This document shows positions 45,369 through 54,091 of a DNA stretch of 64,000 nt, piece after piece. This stretch comes from Pontibacter aydingkolensis (GTDB lineage Bacteria > Bacteroidota > Bacteroidia > Cytophagales > Hymenobacteraceae). Both the position numbers and the translations under genes were made by a program. The notes under the pieces are model-generated. The model had not been told where the DNA came from and ran no database searches. It saw only the letters and a list, made by a program, of their open reading frames with translations. The number at the start of each line of letters is the position of its first letter. Positions within the stretch are counted from its first letter, which is position 1. The DNA lies in contig NZ_JAHYXK010000004.1 of the NCBI RefSeq assembly GCF_019443125.1, positions 186,001-250,000 of the forward strand, given 5' to 3'.

Positions 45369-46370
45369 ATGCTACAGCCAACAGCATTGCAGGATTATAC
45401 TCTAAAAGAAAAAGTACAGCTGGATAGCTATGTACTTAAGGAACTGGTACAAGAGCTTGAAAAAAATATTGTGGGCCAGCGTAGAATGATAGACAGACTT
45501 ATAATAGCTCTGCTAGGTGGTGGGCATATATTGCTGGAAGGTGTTCCGGGACTTGCAAAGACTCTTGCAGCAAAAGCTTTAGCTACATCAATTAGTGGAT
45601 CTTTTCAAAGAATACAATTCACTCCAGACTTACTTCCATCCGACATAACTGGCACCACTATATTTAACCTGGAAACCCATGAATTTATACCTAAGAAGGG
45701 ACCAGTGTTTACTAATTTCCTACTTGCTGATGAAATAAACAGGGCTCCTGAAAAAGTACAAAGTGCTTTATTGGAAGCAATGCAGGAGAAGCAGGTAACA
45801 ATAGGAGACTACACGTACAAAATTGAGGGACCATTTATGGTACTAGCTACTCAAAACCCTATTGAGCAACACGGCACCTATACTTTACCCGAGGCACAAT
45901 TAGATAGGTTTATGCTTAAAATAATCGTGAATTACCCGAGTTTTGAAGAAGAACGCCTGATCATGCAGCTAAATCAAAAACCCGCTTTACCTGCCATTGA
46001 ACCTGTGTTGCATCTGGACCAAATCATAAGCTTAAGAACAACAGTTAATGAGATATACATTGACAGTACAATTGAAAGCTACATTCTAAAAATAATCTTT
46101 GCTACAAGGTCCCCAGAAAAATACCAGTTGCCTCAACTTCAGAAATTAATCCGTTCAGGAGCATCACCAAGAGGAACTGTAAATATGGCTACAGCTGCCA
46201 AAGCAAAGGCGCTACTAGAACACAGAGATTATGTTATACCAGAGGATGTTAAAGATGTTTGTTTAGATGTGCTGCGCCACAGAATCTCAGTTAGTTATTT
46301 AGCTGAAAGTGAAAATATTACATCTGACATTCTACTTAAGGAAATCCTTGAACATATAGATGTTCCTTAG
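45369..46370 (+). CDS. moxR: MoxR-type AAA+ ATPase
   Basis: 333 residues. Walker A is GVPGLAKT (58-65), Walker B region NFLLADEINRAPEKVQSALLEAMQE, sensor 1 MVLATQNPIEQHGTYTLPEAQLDRF. MoxR ATPases act as chaperones with vWA-domain partners, and two such partners lie downstream in the same run of genes. First enzyme of the operon in the cytoplasm. Confidence 0.95.
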   Translation: MLQPTALQDYTLKEKVQLDSYVLKELVQELEKNIVGQRRMIDRLIIALLGGGHILLEGVPGLAKTLAAKALATSISGSFQRIQFTPDLLPSDITGTTIFNLETHEFIPKKGPVFTNFLLADEINRAPEKVQSALLEAMQEKQVTIGDYTYKIEGPFMVLATQNPIEQHGTYTLPEAQLDRFMLKIIVNYPSFEEERLIMQLNQKPALPAIEPVLHLDQIISLRTTVNEIYIDSTIESYILKIIFATRSPEKYQLPQLQKLIRSGASPRGTVNMATAAKAKALLEHRDYVIPEDVKDVCLDVLRHRISVSYLAESENITSDILLKEILEHIDVP

Positions 46371-46405
46371 CAACTTCTAAACTTTTGCCCGACTCAATCG
46401 CTCTT

Positions 46406-47281
46406 ATGGAATCACTACATCATTATTTAAGGAAAGCTCAGCAGTTTGACGAGGTGGTTTTAAAAGCCCAAAAACTATCTAACCAGATATGTCATGGCAA
46501 CCAGACAAGCATTTATAAAGGCCAGGGCAACCTGTTTGAAGAAGTCAGGAAATATCAGTACGGCGACGATGTGCGCACAATAAACTGGGGAATTACAGCA
46601 AAGCTACGCCAGACATATGTTAAGACCTATAACAAGGAAAAGGGGCAAACGATATGGTTAGTGATAGATGTTAGTAAATCTGGAATATTTGGGACCAGAG
46701 AACGTACTAAAATTGACACAATAAAAGAATTAAGTGTAGTACTGGCGCTTATAAGCTTAAAAAACAATTGCAGCGTAGGTGCACTAGTTTTTAGTGATAA
46801 AATAGAACTAATACACCAGCCTTCAACTTCATTCTCAAGTTTCTCAAAACTCCTTTATCCACTTCTATCATTCTCTTCTAGCAGACATAAAACTGACTTT
46901 GCACCTGCACTAGACTATTTAATAAGCAGAAGTTCTTCAGGAGCTTTAGTATTTATAATCTCAGACTTTATTTCTTCAGATTATCAGGAAAAGGTTAAAA
47001 TATTGGCTCAAAAACATGACCTCATCGGTATCCGTGTATACGACCGAACGGAACTTGCTTTCCCTAAACTCTCCTATATGAACTTAGTAGACACAGAATC
47101 TAATCAGAAGATATTTGTAGACACGTCATCACAAAGCTTTAAAGCAGGCTACGAGAAATGGTTAAACTGTCACCTTGATTACTTCTATAATACTTTTACT
47201 TCTCTCGGACATCAATCTCTAGATGTTGCGACAGATGAAGACTATGTAGAGAAGCTCAAAAAACTATTAAAAAAGTCATGA
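46406..47281 (+). CDS. DUF58 domain protein
   Basis: 291 residues from the ATG at 46406 (an in-frame TTG at 46385 would add 7). The DUF58 signature is GQGNLFEEVRKYQYGDDVRTINWGITAKLRQTYVKTY, followed by a vWA-like fold starting TIWLVIDVSKSGIFG. DUF58 proteins accompany MoxR ATPases in nearly all Bat-type operons. No signal peptide, so cytoplasmic or membrane-associated. Its stop overlaps the next gene's start (ATGA). Confidence 0.92.
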   Translation: MESLHHYLRKAQQFDEVVLKAQKLSNQICHGNQTSIYKGQGNLFEEVRKYQYGDDVRTINWGITAKLRQTYVKTYNKEKGQTIWLVIDVSKSGIFGTRERTKIDTIKELSVVLALISLKNNCSVGALVFSDKIELIHQPSTSFSSFSKLLYPLLSFSSSRHKTDFAPALDYLISRSSSGALVFIISDFISSDYQEKVKILAQKHDLIGIRVYDRTELAFPKLSYMNLVDTESNQKIFVDTSSQSFKAGYEKWLNCHLDYFYNTFTSLGHQSLDVATDEDYVEKLKKLLKKS

Positions 47282-48177
47282 GATTTCTGCACTATAGCAA
47301 CGTAGCTAAAGCATCTCTTATGATGTGCTTCTGGTTGTATATTAATGACAGCCTATTGGCAAATCCAGCCAAGCCAACTATAAATGTTTCAATTAACAAG
47401 AATGAAGTTATGGCGGGGGAGCTAATCAAAATATCAGTAGAAATTATATCCAAGCCTGATGTAAAAGTCAAATATTATGGCTCAGGAGATAGCCTTCAAA
47501 GCTTTATAGTGGTTGAAAAACAAAGAAGTATAGCTCTGATAAACGACAGATATAAGAAAGAACGTTTTAATTTTGCTTTAATTGGAACAGATCCGGGTGC
47601 AAAAGAAATACCAGCTTTGCCATTCTTAGCTATCACACCACATAGCAAGCAAATAGTATCAACAGAAGCCATGCCAATCACCATTTTCTTACTGCCTTCA
47701 GATACTTCAATTCCTCACAAAGGTATACTCTCCTCTGTTCCCATTACTTATAGCATAGAAGAACTACTTCCTTATTTCATAACTGTCGTTTTGACGATGC
47801 TAACACTTCTATGCTACACTTACAGGGACAAGCTGCGCAGTTGGAGAACAGGTATACAAAGAGTAATATTTTATCGGCAGTCGCTCAACAATTTAAAACA
47901 TATTGCAAATGCGCATGATGCGGCAATAATACTACCTCAGGAGCTAAGAAACTATTTAGCTGGTTACTTAAGTATTCAAACGTCAGCTTCTACCTCTGAA
48001 GAGATAATAAAAGAACTTGGACGAAAGCAAATAGACAGCCACCTGATCCAAAAGCTCGAGAGAGTTCTAAAAGAAACCGATAACGTACGTTTTGCTCCTA
48101 AATCCGACTGTATTAATCATCAGGAATTACTGAGCATCAGCAGGGAGTTCATTATATCAACAAAGGCTTTAAGCTGA
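47278..48177 (+). CDS. BatD/DUF4381-like membrane protein
   Basis: 299 residues. An N-terminal hydrophobic stretch (ASLMMCFWLYINDSLLA) leads to a periplasmic beta domain like a single BatD repeat (TINVSINKNEVMAGELIKISVEI ... GAKEIPALPFLAIT). One membrane helix (LLPYFITVVLTMLTLLCYTY, about 165-185) precedes a cytoplasmic helical part resembling DUF4381. Such a protein usually lies between DUF58 and batA. Exact role unknown; a membrane adaptor is likely. Confidence 0.8.
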   Translation: MRFLHYSNVAKASLMMCFWLYINDSLLANPAKPTINVSINKNEVMAGELIKISVEIISKPDVKVKYYGSGDSLQSFIVVEKQRSIALINDRYKKERFNFALIGTDPGAKEIPALPFLAITPHSKQIVSTEAMPITIFLLPSDTSIPHKGILSSVPITYSIEELLPYFITVVLTMLTLLCYTYRDKLRSWRTGIQRVIFYRQSLNNLKHIANAHDAAIILPQELRNYLAGYLSIQTSASTSEEIIKELGRKQIDSHLIQKLERVLKETDNVRFAPKSDCINHQELLSISREFIISTKALS

Positions 48178-48182
48178 AATTT

Positions 48183-49178
48183 ATGAAGCATCTGACTTTT
48201 GCCAATCCCGAACTTTTATGGCTCCTACTGATAATGCCAATAATACTTATAAAGTACTATAGAAGTAAAAGAAGTAACCAGGTACAAGGACTTCAGATTT
48301 CATTCGTTGATAAGCTATCGATACAAAGTAATAGTTTCCCTCCTACTCTACTGTTTCTTATACTTCGAATAGCAGCAATCTTATTTCTTGTTATAGCTAT
48401 CTGCAGACCAGTAAAGAAAGAGCAAGTCATCACCTTTCTTCCTAAACAACAAGTATCAATAATGTTAGCGGTTGATGCTTCCAATAGTATGTTGGCTCAA
48501 GACCTGAAACCTAACCGCTTAGAAGCTTTAAAAGATATTGCTGGAGAATTTATTGACAAGAGAAGTAATGACAGAATGGGTTTAGTCGTGTACGCTGGTG
48601 AAAGCTATACTGCCTGCCCTCTAACAGATGATCATCAACTCTTGAAAGGATTACTGAAAGATGCTAACTCTTCTTTTCTCCCAGATGGTACGGCGATTGG
48701 CATGGGATTATTGTCTGCAATTAACCGGCTAAGGAACAGCGATACAACTGGCAAGGTAGTCATATTATTTACTGATGGGGAAAATAATGCCGGTTCGGTT
48801 TCTCCTTTGAAAGCAGCAGAGATAGCATCAAAATATGGAATAAAAGTTTATACAGTGGGCATTGGCACAGTAGGCAAGGCAGATTACCCTACTAAAGACG
48901 CTCAGGGTAAAGTAAAACTTATAAAGGTTCCTGTTTCAATAGATGAGAAAACATTAAATGCAGTTGCTGCAAAAACAAATGGGCGGTACTTCAGAGCAAA
49001 AAATAACCGCGACCTTAATCTGATCTATCAGGAAATAAGCAAGGAAGAAGAAGTTGAGTCCCAACTAGTATCACATGAGCAACAGCAGGAGTATTTTCTA
49101 CCCGTAGCCTTTACGGCTCTGGCTCTGATAGCAGCAGAAATCATATTTAGATATACCATTCTAAAGCAATTTGCCTGA
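48183..49178 (+). CDS. batA: vWA membrane protein BatA
   Basis: 331 residues. Two N-terminal membrane helices (about 7-25 and 55-77), a von Willebrand A domain with intact metal site DASNS (IMLAVDASNSMLAQDLKPNRLEALK), VILFTDGENNAG, and a C-terminal helix (about 305-325) form the usual BatA layout. The vWA domain faces the periplasm or cytoplasm and should be remodelled by MoxR. It starts 5 bp after the preceding gene and ends 2 bp before batB. Confidence 0.92.
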   Translation: MKHLTFANPELLWLLLIMPIILIKYYRSKRSNQVQGLQISFVDKLSIQSNSFPPTLLFLILRIAAILFLVIAICRPVKKEQVITFLPKQQVSIMLAVDASNSMLAQDLKPNRLEALKDIAGEFIDKRSNDRMGLVVYAGESYTACPLTDDHQLLKGLLKDANSSFLPDGTAIGMGLLSAINRLRNSDTTGKVVILFTDGENNAGSVSPLKAAEIASKYGIKVYTVGIGTVGKADYPTKDAQGKVKLIKVPVSIDEKTLNAVAAKTNGRYFRAKNNRDLNLIYQEISKEEEVESQLVSHEQQQEYFLPVAFTALALIAAEIIFRYTILKQFA

Positions 49179-49180
49179 TT

Positions 49181-50170
49181 ATGCTAAAACTATTTCATCA
49201 ATACTACCTGCTGCTATTGCTGTTGTTACCCTTACTGGTAGTACTATTTGCTTTATACTTAAGATGGAGAAGTTTTATAGTCTTGAAATTAGGTAAACCG
49301 GACCTGGTAGCGAAACTACTGATCGGACATTCAAGACATGTACTAGTTTTTCAATTCCTCCTGTTACTGTTTGCCTTATCTTTTCTGATCACAGCCATTA
49401 CTGACCCTCGTATCAGCATAGAAAAACCACAGACAAACACTACACAAAGCAATGTGATCTTTCTAGTAGATGTTTCCTTAAGTATGCTCGCTGAGGATGT
49501 GCCTCCTAACCGACTCGAGAAGGCGAAGTATATCATTTCGCAGACTATAGCAGAGCTCACTAACGCTAAAGTATCAATTATACTATTTTCTGGTATTAGT
49601 TATCCGCTAGTACCTTTAACCTACGATCACTCAGATGTTCAGAATTCATTAGCAGCTATACAAGCTGACATACTTCCTGTTCCAGGCTCATCTATTAGCG
49701 AAGCGCTGAAAATTGCGACCATAATGCACAACAGCAACTATGCAAACGATAACAGGTTCATTCTAATTTCTGACGGAGAAGATCATACAAGTGATACAGA
49801 GACTCTTCTTGACAGTATCGCGAATACAGGCATCAGAATATATACAATAGGTATAGGCACAAGCCTGGGAAGCACCATACCTCTAAGAAGATCCTCTGGC
49901 AAGCTGGTTTTAAAAACTGACGCAAGTGGCTTACCGGTAAAAACGCATCTGAAAGCTGATGTTCTAAAAATGATTGCCGAAAGAACAGGAGCTGAATATA
50001 TTACAGTACATACAACTAAAGGTGCCGTGGAATTCATACGTAAGGCTGTAGTCCAGAACAGCACTCAAGAGGCCTATATCACTGCATATTACCATCGGCC
50101 ACTTTTCCAGTGGTTAATTGGCGCTACGCTCCTGCTTTTACTTACTGAATTCTTTATAAGCAAACCCTGA
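49181..50170 (+). CDS. batB: vWA membrane protein BatB
   Basis: 329 residues and paralogous to BatA: N-terminal helices (about 6-25 and 55-75), vWA domain with DVSLS metal motif (VIFLVDVSLSMLAEDVPPNRLEKAKYII) and RFILISDGEDHTSD, and a C-terminal membrane helix (about 305-325). BatA and BatB are thought to form a complex in the envelope. Tight spacing on both sides (2 and 7 bp) shows operon membership. Confidence 0.92.
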   Translation: MLKLFHQYYLLLLLLLPLLVVLFALYLRWRSFIVLKLGKPDLVAKLLIGHSRHVLVFQFLLLLFALSFLITAITDPRISIEKPQTNTTQSNVIFLVDVSLSMLAEDVPPNRLEKAKYIISQTIAELTNAKVSIILFSGISYPLVPLTYDHSDVQNSLAAIQADILPVPGSSISEALKIATIMHNSNYANDNRFILISDGEDHTSDTETLLDSIANTGIRIYTIGIGTSLGSTIPLRRSSGKLVLKTDASGLPVKTHLKADVLKMIAERTGAEYITVHTTKGAVEFIRKAVVQNSTQEAYITAYYHRPLFQWLIGATLLLLLTEFFISKP

Positions 50171-50177
50171 GTGAATT

Positions 50178-50855
50178 ATGAATATCTATTTTATACTTCT
50201 GTTTATCTTAGTTAACAATTTTCCTACTATTGATTCCGCAAGAGGATTAGCAAGAAGGGCTCTTCAGCAAGAGATGCATGGAGATTTAGATGACGCTGAA
50301 GTCAATTACAAACGCGCTTTGAAAAGTGCTCCATCCTTATATCAGGCACAGTTCAATTTGGGTAATACTCTATTCTACCAGGAACGATATGCAGATGCTT
50401 TAATTGCTTACCAGAAACTCATTTCAACACGAGGTGTGGCAGCAGACCTAAAGGCTAAAGCATATCATAACACTGGAATTACCTATTTGCAGCTTCGTAA
50501 GTTTAGAGAGAGCAAGACTGCTTTGCTGCAGTCTTTAAAACTGCAGCCCAACGATAGTTCCGCCCTTTATAGTTTATCCTATTTACTTGCTGTTACATCT
50601 AAGTTGAACAAACAATCAGCTCATCATAAAGAGCAAGGAAGTCAGGATGCACAAGGAGATTCTAATTTGGAGGATTGTCGTGCTGACGAACATAATAAAA
50701 GTGATGCTGAGAATATTTCGACAGCCACTACAGATGATAAGAAAGTCGAAGAACTGATTTTAAACTCTCAGGAATTGAACGAGCAAAAAATTAAAGAAAG
50801 AATGAAAGTAAAAGTCTCAGCTAATAATAAGCCAATAGTTAAAAAAGATTGGTAG
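50178..50855 (+). CDS. batC: TPR protein BatC
   Basis: 225 residues. A short hydrophobic N-terminus precedes TPR repeats (about 20-140: EMHGDLDDAEVNYKRALKSAPSLYQAQFNLGNTLFYQERYADALIAY). The C-terminal part is strongly charged and low in complexity, as is usual for BatC. It should bind BatA/B or BatE through the TPRs in the periplasm. Coupled to batB (7 bp) and batD (6 bp). Confidence 0.88.
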   Translation: MNIYFILLFILVNNFPTIDSARGLARRALQQEMHGDLDDAEVNYKRALKSAPSLYQAQFNLGNTLFYQERYADALIAYQKLISTRGVAADLKAKAYHNTGITYLQLRKFRESKTALLQSLKLQPNDSSALYSLSYLLAVTSKLNKQSAHHKEQGSQDAQGDSNLEDCRADEHNKSDAENISTATTDDKKVEELILNSQELNEQKIKERMKVKVSANNKPIVKKDW

Positions 50856-50861
50856 AACTCT

Positions 50862-52271
50862 ATGGCTACTAGAATAATATATGTAGGATTGAGTGTACTA
50901 CTGTCTCTAGTATGTATGTCTCATTCTGTGGCTCATAGGCAGGAAAATAGCTACCCTATTTATAAAGGGGAAGAAATTTTGTTGCTCTGTGTCACATCTA
51001 AAGATCAGGTATATGTTGGAGAGCCATTTACAGTAACTTTTAAGCTACTAACTCAGAGGTCAGTTAGTGAAGCACTAATCTTAATTGAGCCATTATTCTC
51101 TGAATTTAGTGTCAAACAAATTAGTAAACCCGGAGCATCAAGTGAGGAAGTTTACAAAGGCAAAACATATAAATCTACGATTCTCAAGCATGAATTGCTC
51201 ATTCCAGAAAAAGCTGGTAGAGTAAACATTTCTCCCATGCGGCTTTCGTTAAATATAGAGATGCCACCAGACCCATCGGACTTTTTCCTGATCGAAAAGT
51301 TTTCAAAATTTGAAATAACCTCTGCACTCAAGGAAATAAACGTCAAACAATTGCCCGGCACAACTCATTCTTTTTCAGGAGCCATTGGAAAGTATAAAAT
51401 TGAAACATCTGTTTCAAAGGATTCAGTTAAACATAATGAGCCTATTTATTATAAGATTCTGATTGAAGGCAACGGCAACTCTCTTAATTTACTACCACCT
51501 CAGGTTCTATTTCCTAGCTCATTAGAAAGCTATAAGCCTACTGCACTACTTGATATGCAAGTAACTACGAACGGGTATAAAGTAAAACACACTTATCAAT
51601 ATACTTTAGTACCTATCAAAGCTGGTACAATAGAAATACCTTCATTCTCTTTTACATACTTTGATATAGGAGAAGATGCCTTCAAAACTCATAAAACATC
51701 AGCGCATATTCTAAACGTTTCAGCAGCAGATGCTTCAACGCACTCTGCTGATATAGCAAGTATGGAGCGAGGGCCTAAACTAATTCTGCAACCGAGCAAT
51801 CTTATAAAGGCAGGGGTATATACTCCTAACTCTTCTAATTACCTAGGTATAATTTTAATAAGTATAGTCGGCTTTGTTGCTCATGCACTTTTTGTCTTAG
51901 TTATCAGGAAAAGAAACACTAATTCGATTTCAGTAATTAAGAGAAATGCCTATAAAAGAGCAGCGCATCAACTCTATAGCGTGCCGGCCCCTGATCAAGA
52001 TAATTATAAATTAATTAGTCAAAATATTTTGGGCATCATCTCTACTTTTATTTCAGAAAGATTTAGAATGGATGGAGAAAATTATTCAACTACGGTCTAC
52101 CATATTATGGCTCAATATTGTGTTAGTGAAGACACAATTGTCGAGTTTAAAGACCTTGTTTCAGTATATAATGAACTTGGGTATTGCTCCAGAGAAGCTG
52201 AAATGAATTTCTATCAGCTGCGCACTTCAACTCTAGACATTCTAAAACAAATAGACCGGGAAGCATTATGA
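50862..52271 (+). CDS. batD: BatD protein (oxygen tolerance)
   Basis: 469 residues. A signal peptide (IYVGLSVLLSLVCMSHSVA) is followed by two beta-sandwich repeats (VYVGEPFTVTFKLLT, SVSKDSVKHNEPIYYKILIEGNGNSLNLLPPQVLFP) and a C-terminal membrane helix (about 325-348, NYLGIILISIVGFVAHALFVLVI) with a cytoplasmic helical tail. This is the standard BatD layout, with most of the protein in the periplasm. Its last codons overlap the batE start by 4 bp. Confidence 0.92.
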   Translation: MATRIIYVGLSVLLSLVCMSHSVAHRQENSYPIYKGEEILLLCVTSKDQVYVGEPFTVTFKLLTQRSVSEALILIEPLFSEFSVKQISKPGASSEEVYKGKTYKSTILKHELLIPEKAGRVNISPMRLSLNIEMPPDPSDFFLIEKFSKFEITSALKEINVKQLPGTTHSFSGAIGKYKIETSVSKDSVKHNEPIYYKILIEGNGNSLNLLPPQVLFPSSLESYKPTALLDMQVTTNGYKVKHTYQYTLVPIKAGTIEIPSFSFTYFDIGEDAFKTHKTSAHILNVSAADASTHSADIASMERGPKLILQPSNLIKAGVYTPNSSNYLGIILISIVGFVAHALFVLVIRKRNTNSISVIKRNAYKRAAHQLYSVPAPDQDNYKLISQNILGIISTFISERFRMDGENYSTTVYHIMAQYCVSEDTIVEFKDLVSVYNELGYCSREAEMNFYQLRTSTLDILKQIDREAL

Positions 52272-53029
52272 AGTACAGTGCACAGATATTAACGCTACTG
52301 CTAGGATTACTACCTATTAGCAAAGCATACATGCAACCTCTTGAAAAGATTTATAAAGATGCTGTAGGAGAAACAGAAAAAGGAAATTATAATGACGCAA
52401 TAATACTTTTTGAAAGTGTACTAACAAGCGGTTCAGAATCAGCTGCGCTTTACAATAACTTAGCATACTGTTACTATGCAAATAATAAGTTTGGATTAGC
52501 AATATTAAACTTTGAAAAAGCAGCTCTTGTTGATCCAGCCAATCAAGATGTACAAAAAAACTTAATGAGTGTTAGGCAAACGTTGGGTTTGACACAAAAG
52601 TCAATCTCCGGCAATCCTGCTCATATTATGCTACAACACTATACATACTTTTTAAGTTTGGATCAGCTTATGTTCATTTGCACAGCACTGCTAGTTGTAA
52701 GTCTATTATTGTTTTCTATTAACTTTTATGTACCCAATAATGTCTTACGCTATGCGGGAACTGTTCTTCTTATAGGCTCTTTGTCTACGTTATTTGTGGT
52801 ATATTTCCAAATAGTTGTGAGAAACAGTAGTACTAAAGCGGTGGTAATAACTGGACCGGCTGATGTCAGAAGTGCTGCCAGTAATAATGCAAAAGTGATC
52901 AATTCAATAACTGAAGGAGAAACCGTTTTACTGCTAGATAGCTTTGAAGGCTGGTATAAGGTGGAATTAAGTCCTGGCAACAAAGGCTGGGTAGCAAAAG
53001 ATGCATTAGAAATTATAAAGTCTCTTTAA
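52268..53029 (+). CDS. batE: BatE: TPR and SH3-like protein
   Basis: 253 residues. A signal peptide (QILTLLLGLLPISKAYM) leads to TPRs (about 25-100), two membrane helices (about 130-155 and 160-180) and a C-terminal SH3-like domain (GPADVRSAASNNAKVINSITEGETVLLLDSFEGWYKVELSPGNKGWV), typical for BatE. The SH3 domain may bind the wall. It is the last gene of the operon; its 3' end overlaps the convergent barrel gene by 17 bp. Confidence 0.92.
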   Translation: MKYSAQILTLLLGLLPISKAYMQPLEKIYKDAVGETEKGNYNDAIILFESVLTSGSESAALYNNLAYCYYANNKFGLAILNFEKAALVDPANQDVQKNLMSVRQTLGLTQKSISGNPAHIMLQHYTYFLSLDQLMFICTALLVVSLLLFSINFYVPNNVLRYAGTVLLIGSLSTLFVVYFQIVVRNSSTKAVVITGPADVRSAASNNAKVINSITEGETVLLLDSFEGWYKVELSPGNKGWVAKDALEIIKSL

Positions 53030-54017
53030 GATGCTTTTTCCCCAAACCTAAACTAGTACCCAGTCTTACACCAGCATAGTACATACCAAATTCGTACTCC
53101 TTTGTCCCAAACCATTGAAAATAAGGAGCTACATCAATAACTAGTTTCATTATTTGTACTTCTCCACCTATACTTAATGATGCACTAGGGCTGATGTTGT
53201 ATTCACTTGTTACTTCCATCCATACATCATCCCGACTTTCGTCATAATAGTTCTTGAACGATGTTTTGTGCATCACAATACCCACATCGCCGGCCAGGAA
53301 GAAGTTATTTCCCAAGTAATATTTAGCTCCAACCAAAATCGGTACAGTTTTCAGTATACTCTCAGCAGGTTTAGTTGAATTAGTACTGTCTTCCTTTACC
53401 CATTGAGAATACCCTGCTCCAAAGCGAATACCAAAATTATTCAGTACGTTGTACTGTACACGCACTAATCCTCCTTGCCCTTTGCCAAAGTCAACAGATT
53501 CTTTTTCTTCAAAAACACCTGTTAACATATTAGAAAAATCTGCTACTAACCCCACATTAAGCTTATAATAAAATTTAGCTTTTTCTTCTTTGGCCGATTT
53601 AACTTTCTGTTCTTTGATTCCAGTAGCAGTTTCTTCATCTATTTTGGCTTCTGTCTTATGGTCACTACCTGTTAATGACTCTTCCTTTAGCTTGCTACCT
53701 ACAGTTGCATTAGCCTTTTCTAGTGAATTATTTTTACGCTTCTCTCTTTTAGCTAGAACATTATCTGATTCTACAGCATAGTGTTCTACATAACCATTAC
53801 TATACTCTATCCTTATTAAATTGCTACTTCTAAGAGTATAGACTGGTCCGTCCAAGTTTTCATGTTTTCTGAAGGTAACTAAGCTATCGGATACTTCTAC
53901 AACCTTTCCTTTAATGACTTGCTTATCTTTTGTATGGAGGAGATCATAGCTTATAATTTGTGCATGTAACTCCAAATTAAATAGCATAAATATTACTGTA
54001 AGCAGCGCAGTTCTCAT
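53013..54017 (-). CDS. Exported protein: N-terminal repeat-type domain plus beta-barrel-like C-terminus
   Basis: 334 residues. A signal peptide (TALLTVIFMLFNLELHAQ) is followed by a small domain (about 20-80) with the words ENLDGPVYTLRSSNLIRIEYSNG, also found in the 370-residue gene of this set. A charged Lys/Glu linker (about 85-145) leads to a C-terminal region of alternating hydrophobic strands (LNVGLVADFSN, RVQYNVLNNFGIRFGAGYS, FGMYYAGVRLGTSLGLG), typical of a small outer-membrane beta-barrel. Function unknown. Last gene of the minus-strand set. Confidence 0.72.
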   Translation of the reverse strand: MRTALLTVIFMLFNLELHAQIISYDLLHTKDKQVIKGKVVEVSDSLVTFRKHENLDGPVYTLRSSNLIRIEYSNGYVEHYAVESDNVLAKREKRKNNSLEKANATVGSKLKEESLTGSDHKTEAKIDEETATGIKEQKVKSAKEEKAKFYYKLNVGLVADFSNMLTGVFEEKESVDFGKGQGGLVRVQYNVLNNFGIRFGAGYSQWVKEDSTNSTKPAESILKTVPILVGAKYYLGNNFFLAGDVGIVMHKTSFKNYYDESRDDVWMEVTSEYNISPSASLSIGGEVQIMKLVIDVAPYFQWFGTKEYEFGMYYAGVRLGTSLGLGKKHLKETL

Positions 54018-54091
54018 TTCTATATTATTTAGAGCTGTTGATATAGTTTATGTATTGACTGATAAGAATATTATGGGGCATTACTAAGTTC

